Positions 52,573 to 61,533 of a stretch of DNA of 64,000 nt are shown here, piece by piece (position 1 is the stretch's first letter; every line of letters starts with the position of its first letter). The position numbers were made by a program, and so were the translations under genes. Under the pieces are notes generated by a model. It was not told where the DNA came from. It saw only the letters and a program-made list of their open reading frames with translations, and made no database searches. The DNA is from JABDNZ01 sp964407425 (GTDB lineage: Bacteria > Gemmatimonadota > Gemmatimonadetes > Longimicrobiales > Gaopeijiaceae). The DNA lies in assembly GCA_964407425.1 (NCBI GenBank), contig CAYOVN010000001.1, positions 8,547-72,546 of the forward strand, given 5' to 3'.

Positions 52573-53823
52573 TCAGGCCTCCCGCACCCAACGCCAGAGT
52601 TCCGGGAACGTCGGCCGTTTGCCTTGCATGAGGATCCCCACCCGGTAAATCCGACCCGCCACCCAGGCGGCACCCCACACTCCCAGGTAAAGAAAAGTCA
52701 GAGACGCCCCGATCTGCCACGCGGGAATCTGCCCGGCACCAACTCGGGCATAGAGGAGGACCGGGCTGAAAAAGGGAATCATGGACATGACCGCTGCCCA
52801 GGTGGAATGAGGATCGTCCATAGTGGGCATGAGAAGAAGGATCGGGGCGACCAAAAGGAAGATCACGGGAAACTGTGCCTGTTGCGCCTCCTCCTCTGTT
52901 GAGCACATGGCCCCCACCGCAGCATACAGGGCGGCGTAAAGGAAGAACCCGCCAAGAAAGAGCGCGAGAAAGAGCCCAACCATCCCCATACTCGGCAGCC
53001 CCTGAGCGATGGCCTCCGAGTTCGCCAGATCCGGGCGGGCCGCGGCCAAGGCTGGCACCCCTAAAAGAAACGCCAGTGCCCCGCAGAGGATCCACACCGC
53101 GAGCTGGGTCAGTCCCACTGAACCCACGCCAATGATCTTGCCAAGCATCAGTTCCCATGGTCGCACCGAGGAGATGAGAATCTCCACGATTCGGCCGGTC
53201 TTTTCCTCTAACGCAGACCGCATGACAGCCGCGGCATACATCAGTACGACCATGTAGAGGAGCATGGCCCCCGCGAATACCCCTATGAACTCGGGATCAT
53301 CTTCAGACGTGCCGGAATCGTTCCCCGCCAGGATCTGGAGATCCATGCTACCGCCACCAAAAAGGGCTCCCACATCCACATCGGCACCCGCCTCGGCCAG
53401 ACGGGCCTCCAGGACCGACTGCACCACTACCCCCCGCATGGTCATCCCCCTGACTGCGCCGGGGCCCTCGGCTCCGTAGAAGGTGCTGTGGCCCCGGACC
53501 AAAGCTTCTTCGTCCAGAACCATGAACCCACCCAAATTCCCCTCCAGCGTCTGGGCTCGGAGGGAGTCCTCGGATCCCGGCGCCGCCAGCTCCACGGTGA
53601 ACCCTGCATCTTCCAGCCCGGATTCGACCCGGGCCGCCAGGACCCCGGTCTCATCGACCAGAGCAATATTCCGCCTGGCTTCCTCCCTCCCGGTCTCCCA
53701 GAGAATCGGAACCACCGTGAGGCCGAGAAAAAAGATGGGGGCCGCAAAGGTGGATACCAGAAACCACTTGGACTTCACGCGCTGGAGGTATTCCCGCCTG
53801 ACTATTGCCTTGAGCGTCCTCAT
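52573..53823 (-). CDS. ABC-2 type exporter permease (NatB-like)
   Basis: Inner-membrane permease of 416 aa. The first membrane segment (about residues 22-42) is preceded by the ABC-2 start VRREYLQRVKSKWFL. A long extracytoplasmic loop follows, then five C-terminal membrane segments (about residues 185-385) with EEKTGRIVEILISSVRPWELMLG, the loop seen in NatB/YhaP-like exporters. ATG at 53823 overlaps the ATPase stop (ATGA). With that ATPase it forms a sodium- or drug-type exporter; its substrate is unknown. Confidence 0.88.
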   Translation of the reverse strand: MRTLKAIVRREYLQRVKSKWFLVSTFAAPIFFLGLTVVPILWETGREEARRNIALVDETGVLAARVESGLEDAGFTVELAAPGSEDSLRAQTLEGNLGGFMVLDEEALVRGHSTFYGAEGPGAVRGMTMRGVVVQSVLEARLAEAGADVDVGALFGGGSMDLQILAGNDSGTSEDDPEFIGVFAGAMLLYMVVLMYAAAVMRSALEEKTGRIVEILISSVRPWELMLGKIIGVGSVGLTQLAVWILCGALAFLLGVPALAAARPDLANSEAIAQGLPSMGMVGLFLALFLGGFFLYAALYAAVGAMCSTEEEAQQAQFPVIFLLVAPILLLMPTMDDPHSTWAAVMSMIPFFSPVLLYARVGAGQIPAWQIGASLTFLYLGVWGAAWVAGRIYRVGILMQGKRPTFPELWRWVREA

Positions 53824-54743
53824 TCGACCACCTCCCCGGCGTGCCGGACAAAGATCTCATGAAGCCTGGGCTCGACCAGTTCGAAACGATCGATTCTCGC
53901 CCCCGCAGCGACTCCACGCCGAAGGACATCCTGGTGGTCGGCCCCCTCGTGGAGCAGCAGGTGAACACAGTCCTCCCCTTCCAGGATCTCCCTCACCTCA
54001 GGCCCCCTCAGCCACCGATCATCTCCATGGAACTCCACCGCAACGAGCCCCTTTCGCTCGCTCCGCTTCAGCTCCTTGAGCCCCGAATCGAGAACCTTCT
54101 CGGCTTTCGAAATCAGGCACACCCGCTCGCATAGCCGCTCGGCATGATCCATGAGATGGGTGGAAAAGAGGATCGTGGTGCCCTTCGCCTGGAACTCCAG
54201 CACGATGCCTTCCAGAACCTCCTGGTTGATGGGATCCAGCCCGCTGAAGGGCTCGTCCAGGATCAGGAGGTCGGGTTCGTGCAGCACCGTACCGATGAAC
54301 TGAACCTTCTGCTGCATCCCCTTGGACAGGTCCCGGGTTCTCTTCTCCGCCCACTCCCCGAGATCCAGTCGATCGAGCCAGGCGGTCGACCTCCTGCGGG
54401 CCTCTCCCCGATCCAATCCTCTTATCTCACCCAGAAAAACCAGAAGGTCCAGAACCTTCATTTTTTGGTAGACGCCCCGCTCTTCGGGAAGGTACCCCAC
54501 CCGGGCGTTCACCTCGACACCTGGTGGGTTCCCGAACAGCTTCACCTCCCCTTCATCGGGCATGAGGATCCCCATCATCATCCGGATGGTGGTGGTTTTC
54601 CCCGACCCATTGGGGCCGAGAAGCCCGTAGATGGTTCCCTGGGGAATCTCCAGATCCAGGGAAGAAACCGCAGTGTGGGTTCCGAAGCGTTTCGTCACAC
54701 CCCGGAGCCTGATTGGCGCCCCGTCAAATCCGGAACCCGACAT
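53820..54743 (-). CDS. ABC-2 type exporter ATPase (NatA-like)
   Basis: ATP-binding subunit of the exporter. Walker A is GPNGSGKTT near residue 41, then GYLPEERGVYQKMKV, a NatA-type Q-loop region. The signature is LSKGMQQKVQF (degenerate, but typical of this subgroup) and Walker B is LLILDEPFSGLDP. The C-terminal domain (about residues 220-307) is usual for ABC-2 ATPases. Length (307 aa) fits. It lies upstream of, and overlapping, the permease gene. Confidence 0.9.
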   Translation of the reverse strand: MSGSGFDGAPIRLRGVTKRFGTHTAVSSLDLEIPQGTIYGLLGPNGSGKTTTIRMMMGILMPDEGEVKLFGNPPGVEVNARVGYLPEERGVYQKMKVLDLLVFLGEIRGLDRGEARRRSTAWLDRLDLGEWAEKRTRDLSKGMQQKVQFIGTVLHEPDLLILDEPFSGLDPINQEVLEGIVLEFQAKGTTILFSTHLMDHAERLCERVCLISKAEKVLDSGLKELKRSERKGLVAVEFHGDDRWLRGPEVREILEGEDCVHLLLHEGADHQDVLRRGVAAGARIDRFELVEPRLHEIFVRHAGEVVE

Positions 54744-54988
54744 CGAGCCTCCCTGTTGCTTGTTGATCCGAGGTCCCCATCAGAGCAAGTCTCGGAACCC
54801 ATTCGTATGGGGTTGGTCGAGGATTTGGGGGATCCGACTTAGCCGGACAGTCCCCTATCTGACGGGCCTTCTCAAGGGCAGTCAAGCCCCCCGACGAGGT
54901 AGTCGAGCCCACTCAACTAGTGCGGGGCCCCTGCTGAGAGCTTAGATTGGGGTCTTCTCTTGAACATTTGGAATTGCGGGGGGGCTGC

Positions 54989-55180
54989 ATGGCCATTTTC
55001 CGGACCTTGTACTACGGCGATGTGACAATTGGAGTGGGTGGACGAATCACCATTCCCCAGGAGATCCGAGACGACCTTCGGATCGAGGAGGGGGATGTGT
55101 TGACTGTCAGAGTGGAAGAGGCGCCAAGCAATACTCGGCAGATGGTCATCTGGCGGGCGGACCCCCAACCTGAAGATTAG
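54989..55180 (+). CDS. AbrB/MazE-type swapped-hairpin DNA-binding protein
   Basis: A 63-aa protein with the AbrB/MazE/SpoVT N-terminal fold: VTIGVGGRITIPQEIRDDL followed by RIEEGDVLTVRVEE. Such proteins bind DNA as dimers and are often antitoxins or transcription factors. ATG at 54989 gives the normal short N-terminus, with a G-rich stretch upstream. Its partner is unusual: a macro-domain gene 42 bp downstream on the same strand. It is preceded by the divergent ABC exporter, so a control region lies in the 245-bp gap. Confidence 0.85.
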   Translation: MAIFRTLYYGDVTIGVGGRITIPQEIRDDLRIEEGDVLTVRVEEAPSNTRQMVIWRADPQPED

Positions 55181-55222
55181 TCTTCCCAGGAAGACTGACC
55201 CTACCGAGACACTGGGGGAACC

Positions 55223-55732
55223 ATGCCAGCCATCGTAAGGGTAATCGACGGTGATATCTCCACGTTCGATGGAGACGCGGTCGTAAACGCCGCAAACAAC
55301 CATCTGCGTTTGGGTACGGGCGTCGCCGGAGCCATCGCCCAAAGGGGTGGTGGCGAAATTCAGGAAGAATGTCACGAGATTGTCCGGAAGGATGGCCCCT
55401 TGGAGGTTGGCGGCGCGGCCATCACCGGAGCGGGGAACCTCAAAGCCCGCTACGTCATCCACGCCGCAGCTATGGGTGATCTCCCTGTAACCCCCGAATC
55501 CATCCGAAACGCTACTCGCAGCGCCCTAGAACTCGCCGAGAGCCATGGAATCAAATCCCTGGCGTTTCCGGTTCTTGGCACGGGTGTGGGCGGGTTTCCA
55601 TTCAGCGAAGCGGCCCGGATCATGGTGGAAGAGGTAAGGGATTTCCTTCAGGGCGGCGCCGACCTGGATCTTGTCGCGTTCTACGGGTTCACACCGGACC
55701 AGGCCTCGACCCTCCGCCGCTACCTCAGCTAG
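55223..55732 (+). CDS. Macro-domain protein (ADP-ribose binding/hydrolase)
   Basis: Single macro domain of 169 aa. It carries VNAANNHLRLGTGVAGAIAQ (about residues 22-41), AAITGAGNLKARYVIHAA near residue 65 and VLGTGVGGFPFSEAA near residue 112, the ADP-ribose contact loops. It would bind or remove ADP-ribose or process related metabolites such as O-acetyl-ADP-ribose. It is probably in an operon with the AbrB-like gene 42 bp upstream. Its 3' end overlaps the convergent luxC gene by 8 bp. Confidence 0.92.
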   Translation: MPAIVRVIDGDISTFDGDAVVNAANNHLRLGTGVAGAIAQRGGGEIQEECHEIVRKDGPLEVGGAAITGAGNLKARYVIHAAAMGDLPVTPESIRNATRSALELAESHGIKSLAFPVLGTGVGGFPFSEAARIMVEEVRDFLQGGADLDLVAFYGFTPDQASTLRRYLS

Positions 55733-57134
55733 AACCCTCCAGATCCGTCCACCGCACCAGGTCCAGGAGTGGGCCTGACCCATCGTGGTGCCACCAGGGC
55801 GGCGGCCAGGGTACCTGGGCCAGAGGAACGATCCTGCTGACCCCGAGACGGGCCAATTCCTCAGCCAACTCTCCCTTCTCCACACCGAAGCCCGCCAGAC
55901 CCACGGTTTGAAGGAAAGGGCTCCATTCTCTCAGCGCATCGAGGGCGGATTCAAAACCCTCCACCGGGAAGACCCGGACGGTCCGGTTCAGGCAGGAGGG
56001 CTCCAACGGGCCCTCAGCCTGGACGGTGACGGTCCATGGAGCCCGATCCTCTCCATGAAAGACGACCCCCGAGCCTAATCCCTCGGCCAGCTCCGCCGAC
56101 CCCCGTAGTTGCTGAACAGCCACCGCTTCCTCCGGGGTGATATCCCCGGAAGGCAACTCCGTTTCCAGATCCGAGAGCGCCCTGGACAGAAGCTCCGCCC
56201 AGGCCTCCGGCCCCACCTGACCACCCCGCTCCACAAAAAAGACATGGGGAGAGACACAACCCCTCTGGTCGAAAAGGGCCACCGCCCGAGCAGCTTCCTG
56301 GGCCACATAAGAGGCCTCCTCTCCTCCCAAGGCCCCCCGCCCAATCAGGACCGCCCCCAGACGGTGCCGGTATGCCCTCAAGATCGTCCTGGCCGGAAGA
56401 TGCGCCCTGACCCATCGGATGGTCTCATCGCTACCATAAGCCGTCACGAGGTCGGCTTCATTCAGGGCCATCTCGGTTCGAAACCCCTCTCCGGAAGGCC
56501 AATAGGTCACGGCAATGGAGCTGGCGAGTTCCGGGTCCTCTTCCTCCAACGCACCGGCAAACACCACCGGAAGGGACAGATCACCCAAGCCGGGCTTCAG
56601 GAGGACGGCTGATTTCACGAGGAGGGCCCTGACCATGGAAGTCGTGGAGACCCCCGGGACCGTCCCGGCACCCAGATGGAGGGTGAGTGGGTAGCCGAGG
56701 GCCCGGCCCCTTTGTCCAGTCGCCCCCGGAACGAATCCGTCCAAAACTTCCGGGTCCCGGAACTCCGAGTCCAGAAGGCCGTTTAGACTGGAATCCGTCC
56801 ACAGGCGGGCCATCCCGTCCAGAACGGCCGCCGCCATGGGGGGGGAGTATCCAGCGTGGGGAGCCATGGCCCGTAGAGCGAGGCCCCGGAGTCCGTCCCC
56901 CGGATCCAGAAGCCTCCCGGCCACTTTCCCCACGGCCTTTACCACACGGTCCACGGGGAAGTCGGCGAGGCCCGCATCCCGGGCCCTCCGGAGGAGCGCC
57001 ATCAGTTCGTCCGTTCTTTCCCTGCTGAGAACGGGATAAACGAACTCCCTTCCGGCCTCCCCGGAGACCACGGAGACTTCCTCCTCTGCCAGGTTGAAAC
57101 CCCGGGGCAGGTGCCAGGCTCGGAAAGGGATCAC
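55725..57134 (-). CDS. luxC: LuxC-family acyl-CoA/acyl-protein reductase
   Basis: Aldehyde dehydrogenase-fold reductase (469 aa) that reduces an activated acyl group to fatty aldehyde with NADPH. The catalytic Cys is in FDQRGCVSPHVFFVE near residue 294, matching the LuxC active-site region. The substrate-pocket stretch LHLGAGTVPGVSTTSMVRAL is near residue 155. It overlaps luxE by four bases (ATGA) on the same strand. Length fits LuxC (about 480 aa). Without luxA and luxB it cannot by itself indicate light production; the aldehyde could feed lipid, wax or signal metabolism. Confidence 0.9.
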   Translation of the reverse strand: MIPFRAWHLPRGFNLAEEEVSVVSGEAGREFVYPVLSRERTDELMALLRRARDAGLADFPVDRVVKAVGKVAGRLLDPGDGLRGLALRAMAPHAGYSPPMAAAVLDGMARLWTDSSLNGLLDSEFRDPEVLDGFVPGATGQRGRALGYPLTLHLGAGTVPGVSTTSMVRALLVKSAVLLKPGLGDLSLPVVFAGALEEEDPELASSIAVTYWPSGEGFRTEMALNEADLVTAYGSDETIRWVRAHLPARTILRAYRHRLGAVLIGRGALGGEEASYVAQEAARAVALFDQRGCVSPHVFFVERGGQVGPEAWAELLSRALSDLETELPSGDITPEEAVAVQQLRGSAELAEGLGSGVVFHGEDRAPWTVTVQAEGPLEPSCLNRTVRVFPVEGFESALDALREWSPFLQTVGLAGFGVEKGELAEELARLGVSRIVPLAQVPWPPPWWHHDGSGPLLDLVRWTDLEGSS

Positions 57135-58315
57135 GAGCCACCCCCCCGGGAAGCCAGGAAATCTTCCATGGCCAGAGAACAGCCCCTGGGTTCACTCCCG
57201 TGGGCCCTTCCCACCAAGCGAAAGCCTCCGGGAACATGTAGCCCCAGATCCTCCGTGAGAATCGCTGCGACCGAGCCCAGATTGGCCAAATCGAGATGGG
57301 CGAGAACTCCCACCTTCCCCTGGGGCTGAGGCTCCAGAGTCATAGGGTCCAGGACGGTCGTTCGGACCCAGGGCGGAGAGGAAAGGAACCGGTCGGACAG
57401 CCCAGGGGGCCCGGACGAGGCCTCACGCCCCTCCCCATTCCCTTCCACATCAGGCGTTTCAGCTGCCAAGGCCAAAATCGGCTCATAGAACTGGGAAAGG
57501 AGCTCCGTCATTCCGTACTCATTCACAATCCGCCCCTCCGGTACTCCCAACGCTTCGGTGAGAGACTCATAGAGTTCGGCCCTGGGCATTTCGGTGCTCC
57601 GGCCCTTGTACCCACCGGTCTCCATGATTCGCGATCCCGCCGGCAGGCTGATTCTCCACCCCTTCTCGAGAGCCTCCTCCGTCCAGGAAACGAATGAGAA
57701 GGCCGTTCCAGCTACCAGGACCGGGGCGCCTATCTCGGCCACTTCCTCCAGAGCCTTCAGAAAGAGCCCGGAGTCGATGGATCCCTCTGGGCCCACGAAG
57801 AACCCGGAGCCGTCGGTTCCAAAACTCCGAATGGCTTCCGCCATCATGAAGGAGAGGGAGGAATCAGGAGCCGCTTCAGACGATGGGAGGAGACAGAGGA
57901 TGGGGAGAGTTTCTTCGCGATTCTCAAGGAGGCGGGCGGCAAAATTCGGCAGAAGGTTTTCCCGGTAGAGATCCAGATCCCGGACATGGTGGGTCCCTCG
58001 AAGCGCCCTTCCCCCGGTCGTGCCGCTAGTCCGGAACACCCTTTCGGCCTCTCCCTCACGCCCCGAAACCAAAGCCGCGGCTTTGAAGGCACCGGTGGGC
58101 AGAAAGGGAATCCCTCCCCAACTCTCAACCCTATCCGGCTCCACACCACGACGAGAAACAAACCCCCGGTAGCCTCGGTTGTGTTCGTATTGAAACCAAA
58201 ACACCTGGAGGGCCAGAGCATCGAACTCGGAATCGGCCAGCGGATCCCGAACCCCCCGGCGGAACACCTCAAGGAGTCTTTCCTTCAAATCCGAGAACCG
58301 ACCGGGGCCCTTCAT
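57131..58315 (-). CDS. luxE: LuxE-family acyl-protein synthetase
   Basis: ATP-dependent synthetase that adenylates a fatty acid and transfers it to its own Cys, to be passed to LuxC. The adenylation site is FRTSGTTGGRALRGTHH (about residues 93-109). NEYGMTELLSQFYEP lies in the mid-protein and the candidate acyl-accepting Cys in EPRGCSLAMEDF near residue 379, where known LuxE places it. Length (394 aa) fits. It starts 2 bp after the amidohydrolase stop and overlaps luxC by four bases, so the three are one operon. Confidence 0.9.
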   Translation of the reverse strand: MKGPGRFSDLKERLLEVFRRGVRDPLADSEFDALALQVFWFQYEHNRGYRGFVSRRGVEPDRVESWGGIPFLPTGAFKAAALVSGREGEAERVFRTSGTTGGRALRGTHHVRDLDLYRENLLPNFAARLLENREETLPILCLLPSSEAAPDSSLSFMMAEAIRSFGTDGSGFFVGPEGSIDSGLFLKALEEVAEIGAPVLVAGTAFSFVSWTEEALEKGWRISLPAGSRIMETGGYKGRSTEMPRAELYESLTEALGVPEGRIVNEYGMTELLSQFYEPILALAAETPDVEGNGEGREASSGPPGLSDRFLSSPPWVRTTVLDPMTLEPQPQGKVGVLAHLDLANLGSVAAILTEDLGLHVPGGFRLVGRAHGSEPRGCSLAMEDFLASRGGGS

Positions 58316-58317
58316 CC

Positions 58318-59988
58318 TCAGGCGCCCCGGCCCCGGAGAGGCCGACCACCAAGTTTCCCGGTCATCTCCCCACCCCGAACCGTCACCACCCCATTCACAA
58401 CGACGGTGTCGATTCCCGTGGGGTACTGTCTCGGATTGGTGAAGGTGGCCTCGTCTTTTACCGTGCTCGGATCAAAGGCAACCATGTCGGCAAACGCCCC
58501 GGGGCGGATCACCCCACGATCGGCCAGCTGGATCTTCCTGGCCGGTAATCCGGTCATCTTGTGGATTGCGGTTTCAAGGGCCATAACCCCCTTCTCCCGA
58601 ACGTAGTAGCCCAGGACCCTGGGGAAGGTCCCGTAGGACCGAGGGTGGGGGGAGCCTGTTGAATCAGCCGGATACACCGAACCATCCGAACAGACCATGC
58701 CCAGGGGGTGAGCCAACATGTTGGCCGTGTTTTCCTCCGACATGCCAAAACCGATCATGCCCACGCTCCCGCTTTCCTCGAATAGAAGCCTCAAGGTCAA
58801 CTCGAAGGGATCCTCCCCCCGCTCCCTGGCAGCCTCACCCAACCTCTTCCCTCGTATCCAGGCGTTCTTCGAGGTCCGGGTGCGGGAGATCTGGACCGAA
58901 TCCCAGGAGCCCAGTTGGGCGATCTTCCCGCGGCAGTAGGCCTCCAGCGCCGGGAGCTCCTCAGGATCCCTGAGGCGATCCAGGAAAGCCTGGGTTCCTC
59001 CGGACCGGGCCGAACCAGGGAAGAGATTGCTGAGGCCCGTGGAATAGGCCACATAGGGATACCGGTCGAAGTGCACATCCACCCCAGCCTCCCGGGCGTC
59101 TTCCAGGAGACCCAGAATCACCTCAGCCTTCCACCAGTTCCTCTCTCCCTGAGCCTTCAGATGAGAGATCTGAACCGGCACATCAGCCACATATCCTATG
59201 TGAAGGGCTTCCTCCACGGCGGCCATCACCCCGTCGTCCTCATTCCGCATATGGGAAGCGTAGGGATAGCCCGTCCCCTGAAGGGCTTTGGAAAGCTCCA
59301 CCAGTTCTTCCTTGGAAGCGAAGCCCGACGGCGTGTATTCCAAGCCCGTAGAGAACCCCACGGCGCCCTGGGCCAAGCCTCTGGCCACCATCTCCCTCAT
59401 ACGAGCCAGCTCTGCCGGAGTAGCAGGGCGGTCCTCGTTTCCGACTACCAGGCCCCTGACGGTTCCATGGCCGATCATGATGGCGGAGTTCACCGAGGTG
59501 GGGATCAGTTCCAGGGCCCGGAAAAACCCGCCCAGTTCCCGAAGGTCCACCTCCACACCGTACATTTCCCGGTACCGGTCGGCGGCAGCCCGAGCCCCCT
59601 CCTCACCCATTGGTCCTGGGGATCCTCCACACTGGCCACCCACCTCCAGAGTTATCCCCTGCAGAATCCGGTGTTCGGCCCGGGGGACATCCAAAAGAGG
59701 GCGATCAGCATGAGTATGGATGTCGATGAAGCCCGGAGCCAGGGCCATGCCTTCCAGGTCGATCTCCAGAACTCCGGTCTCAGGAATCATCCCGACCGCC
59801 TGGATCCGGTCCCCCACCACGGACACGTCGGCTTCCACACCAGGAGCCCCCGTGCCATCGAAGACGATCCCCCGCCGAAAAACGAGATCCGGAGCCTGCC
59901 ACCAGGGAAGGGCCCGCACCCCGGACAACGAGGTGAGGCTCACTGCTGCGCCAGCCTGAAGAAACTCCCGCCGGTCCATTCTCTTCAT
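58318..59988 (-). CDS. Tat-exported N-acyl-D-amino-acid deacylase-like amidohydrolase
   Basis: Amidohydrolase-superfamily enzyme of the D-aminoacylase/dihydroorotase-like group (556 aa). A Tat signal (MDRREFLQAGAAVSLTSLSG) is followed by FDGTGAPGVEADVSVVG and the metal motif GFIDIHTHADRPLLD near residues 85-99. Later come SHMRNEDDGV, QISHLKAQG and the C-terminal GVIRPGAFADMVAFDPSTV. ATG at 59988 begins directly at the Tat signal. The family releases a fatty or acyl acid from N-acyl amino acids. It is first in an operon with luxE and luxC, so the released acid could feed them. Confidence 0.87.
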   Translation of the reverse strand: MKRMDRREFLQAGAAVSLTSLSGVRALPWWQAPDLVFRRGIVFDGTGAPGVEADVSVVGDRIQAVGMIPETGVLEIDLEGMALAPGFIDIHTHADRPLLDVPRAEHRILQGITLEVGGQCGGSPGPMGEEGARAAADRYREMYGVEVDLRELGGFFRALELIPTSVNSAIMIGHGTVRGLVVGNEDRPATPAELARMREMVARGLAQGAVGFSTGLEYTPSGFASKEELVELSKALQGTGYPYASHMRNEDDGVMAAVEEALHIGYVADVPVQISHLKAQGERNWWKAEVILGLLEDAREAGVDVHFDRYPYVAYSTGLSNLFPGSARSGGTQAFLDRLRDPEELPALEAYCRGKIAQLGSWDSVQISRTRTSKNAWIRGKRLGEAARERGEDPFELTLRLLFEESGSVGMIGFGMSEENTANMLAHPLGMVCSDGSVYPADSTGSPHPRSYGTFPRVLGYYVREKGVMALETAIHKMTGLPARKIQLADRGVIRPGAFADMVAFDPSTVKDEATFTNPRQYPTGIDTVVVNGVVTVRGGEMTGKLGGRPLRGRGA

Positions 59989-60022
59989 AGTCCTGCTCCC
60001 TCCCTTGGAACCCGTCTCAACC

Positions 60023-60286
60023 TCAGCTCGACGACCGTCTGACCCGCCCCGGTTCGAGGCCACCGGTTTCCAGGATCTTCGCCTCAAGCCTCTGCCCCTC
60101 ATCCTCGAGGAAATCCAGGACGGCGGAGAGTCGGCTCCGAACGGTTTCGTATTCGGCGGCCGGAAAATCGTCCCCTTCCGCATGTCGGATCGCCCCTTCC
60201 AGGGCATCCAGTTCCCGAGTTCCCTTTTCCACCGCCCGGCGCAGGCGGTTCAGGGCTTTCCGAGCTTCCTTTTCGGCAGAGTCCAT
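60023..60286 (-). CDS. Small coiled-coil-like hypothetical protein
   Basis: Not recognised. The 87-aa sequence is mostly charged helix with heptad-like leucines (KALNRLRRAVEKGTRELDAL and RLSAVLDFLEDEGQRLEAK) and no signal or membrane segment. A longer GTG start at 60340 exists, but ATG at 60286 gives a more usual N-terminus. No clear Shine-Dalgarno is present for either. It lies 34 bp upstream of the amidohydrolase on the same strand and may be in the same transcript. It may be an artefact of codon bias; confidence is moderate. Confidence 0.5.
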   Translation of the reverse strand: MDSAEKEARKALNRLRRAVEKGTRELDALEGAIRHAEGDDFPAAEYETVRSRLSAVLDFLEDEGQRLEAKILETGGLEPGRVRRSSS

Positions 60287-60473
60287 GGATTGGTGCTCAC
60301 GGTTCGGGGATAGAAGGACCAAGAAAAGATGTTCGTCCACCCCGAGACCGGCAACGTGGAGTCAAATTCCTCCCTCCCCTTGCACCCCCCCTCCAAAAGT
60401 GGAACCCTCAAAGATCCATGGGGGATCAGTCCCTGATACGTACGGTGAACCCGGAAACAAGAGAGTGGTTTGA

Positions 60474-61457
60474 ATGGAATCCTATGACATAGCGGTAATC
60501 GGTGCCGGACCCTGTGGGGTCGCCGTCGGGGGCGCTGCCAAACAAGGCGGCCTAAACGCGATCCTCTTCGACAAAGGGAGCATCGCCGCCTCACTGGTCG
60601 ACTACCCCTACTACATGCGGTACTTCTCCACCGCTGATCGCCTGGAGGTGGCCGGCGTGCCCTGGGCCATCCCCGAAAGGAACCCCAGCCGGCGAGAAGC
60701 CATCGTCTACTATCAGCGAGTCGCCCAGTATTTTCAGATGAAAGTCCACCAGTACGAATCCGTTGAATCCATCCAGGGGAAAAAGGGCGCTTTCCGCCTC
60801 ACGACCCGGAAGATGTCAGGAAGGGTGCTGGAGTACGAAGCCAAGAACATCGTCATGTCCACCGGTGGATTCCACGCCCCGAACATGTTGGAAGTTCCGG
60901 GAGAAGACCTTCCCAAGGTCCATCACTATTTTAAGGAACCCTACCCCTACTTCGACCAGGACGTCGTGGTTGTGGGAGGGAGCAATTCCGCCGTCGAAGC
61001 CTCCCTGGAAATGTTCAGGAACGGGGTTCGGGTCACCCTTGTCCACTTCAAGGACAACCTGGATAAGGGCGTGAAGGCCTGGGTCGTTCCGGACATCACG
61101 AACCGCCTTGAGATGGGTGAGATCGCCGTGCATTGGGAACACCGAGTGGCAGAGATCAAGCCAGAGGCGGTGGTCTTAAAGGAGGAAGGGACCGGGGCCC
61201 TGACTGAACTCAAGAACGACTGGGTGGTAGCCCTTACCGGATGGAAGCCCAACCCCGTCCTTCTCAGGGACATGGGCGTGGAGATCGAAAAGTCCACCGG
61301 GATTCCCAACCATGATCCGGGGACCATGGAGACCAACGTTCCAGGCCTCTATATCGCTGGGGTGTTAGCGGCCGGGGATAACGCCAACAAGATCTTCATC
61401 GAAAACGGCCGGGCACACGGGGGCCAGATTGTGGCGGCCATCCGGAGCGAGGGCTGA
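60474..61457 (+). CDS. ypdA: YpdA-family putative bacillithiol disulfide reductase
   Basis: FAD/NADPH-dependent oxidoreductase (327 aa) of the YpdA (Bdr) group. The N-terminal dinucleotide motif is VIGAGPCGVAVGG, YYMRYFSTADRLEVAG is the diagnostic early YpdA stretch, and a second Rossmann motif is VVVGGSNSAVEA near residue 165. The C-terminal half carries YIAGVLAAGDNANKIFIENG. Known members reduce bacillithiol disulfide. Bacillithiol synthesis genes (bshA, bshB, bshC) are not in this window. The gene ends at a bidirectional terminator and starts 187 bp from the divergent helical protein. Confidence 0.9.
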   Translation: MESYDIAVIGAGPCGVAVGGAAKQGGLNAILFDKGSIAASLVDYPYYMRYFSTADRLEVAGVPWAIPERNPSRREAIVYYQRVAQYFQMKVHQYESVESIQGKKGAFRLTTRKMSGRVLEYEAKNIVMSTGGFHAPNMLEVPGEDLPKVHHYFKEPYPYFDQDVVVVGGSNSAVEASLEMFRNGVRVTLVHFKDNLDKGVKAWVVPDITNRLEMGEIAVHWEHRVAEIKPEAVVLKEEGTGALTELKNDWVVALTGWKPNPVLLRDMGVEIEKSTGIPNHDPGTMETNVPGLYIAGVLAAGDNANKIFIENGRAHGGQIVAAIRSEG

Positions 61458-61482
61458 GGGGATTGGCTCAGGAAACAAGAAC

Positions 61483-61516
61483 ACCCCGGACCGGCTCAGG
61501 TCAGCCGGCCCGGGGT
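61483..61516. terminator. Bidirectional terminator between ypdA and DUF6599 genes
   Basis: A 14-position stem (ACCCCGG-A-CCGGCT with one mismatch to its partner) and a 6-base loop. It is followed by TTGTTTTGGTT on the plus strand and GTTCTTGTTT on the minus strand. It serves two convergent genes. Confidence 0.75.
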
Positions 61517-61533
61517 TTGTTTTGGTTGAGCCC

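Noticed and set aside
55725..58315. Bioluminescence operon
   Set aside because: luxC and luxE are present, but no luxA, luxB or luxD is in the window.
58915..60042. A 375-codon open frame antisense to the amidohydrolase
   Set aside because: Shadow frame; the amidohydrolase metal motifs are on the minus strand.
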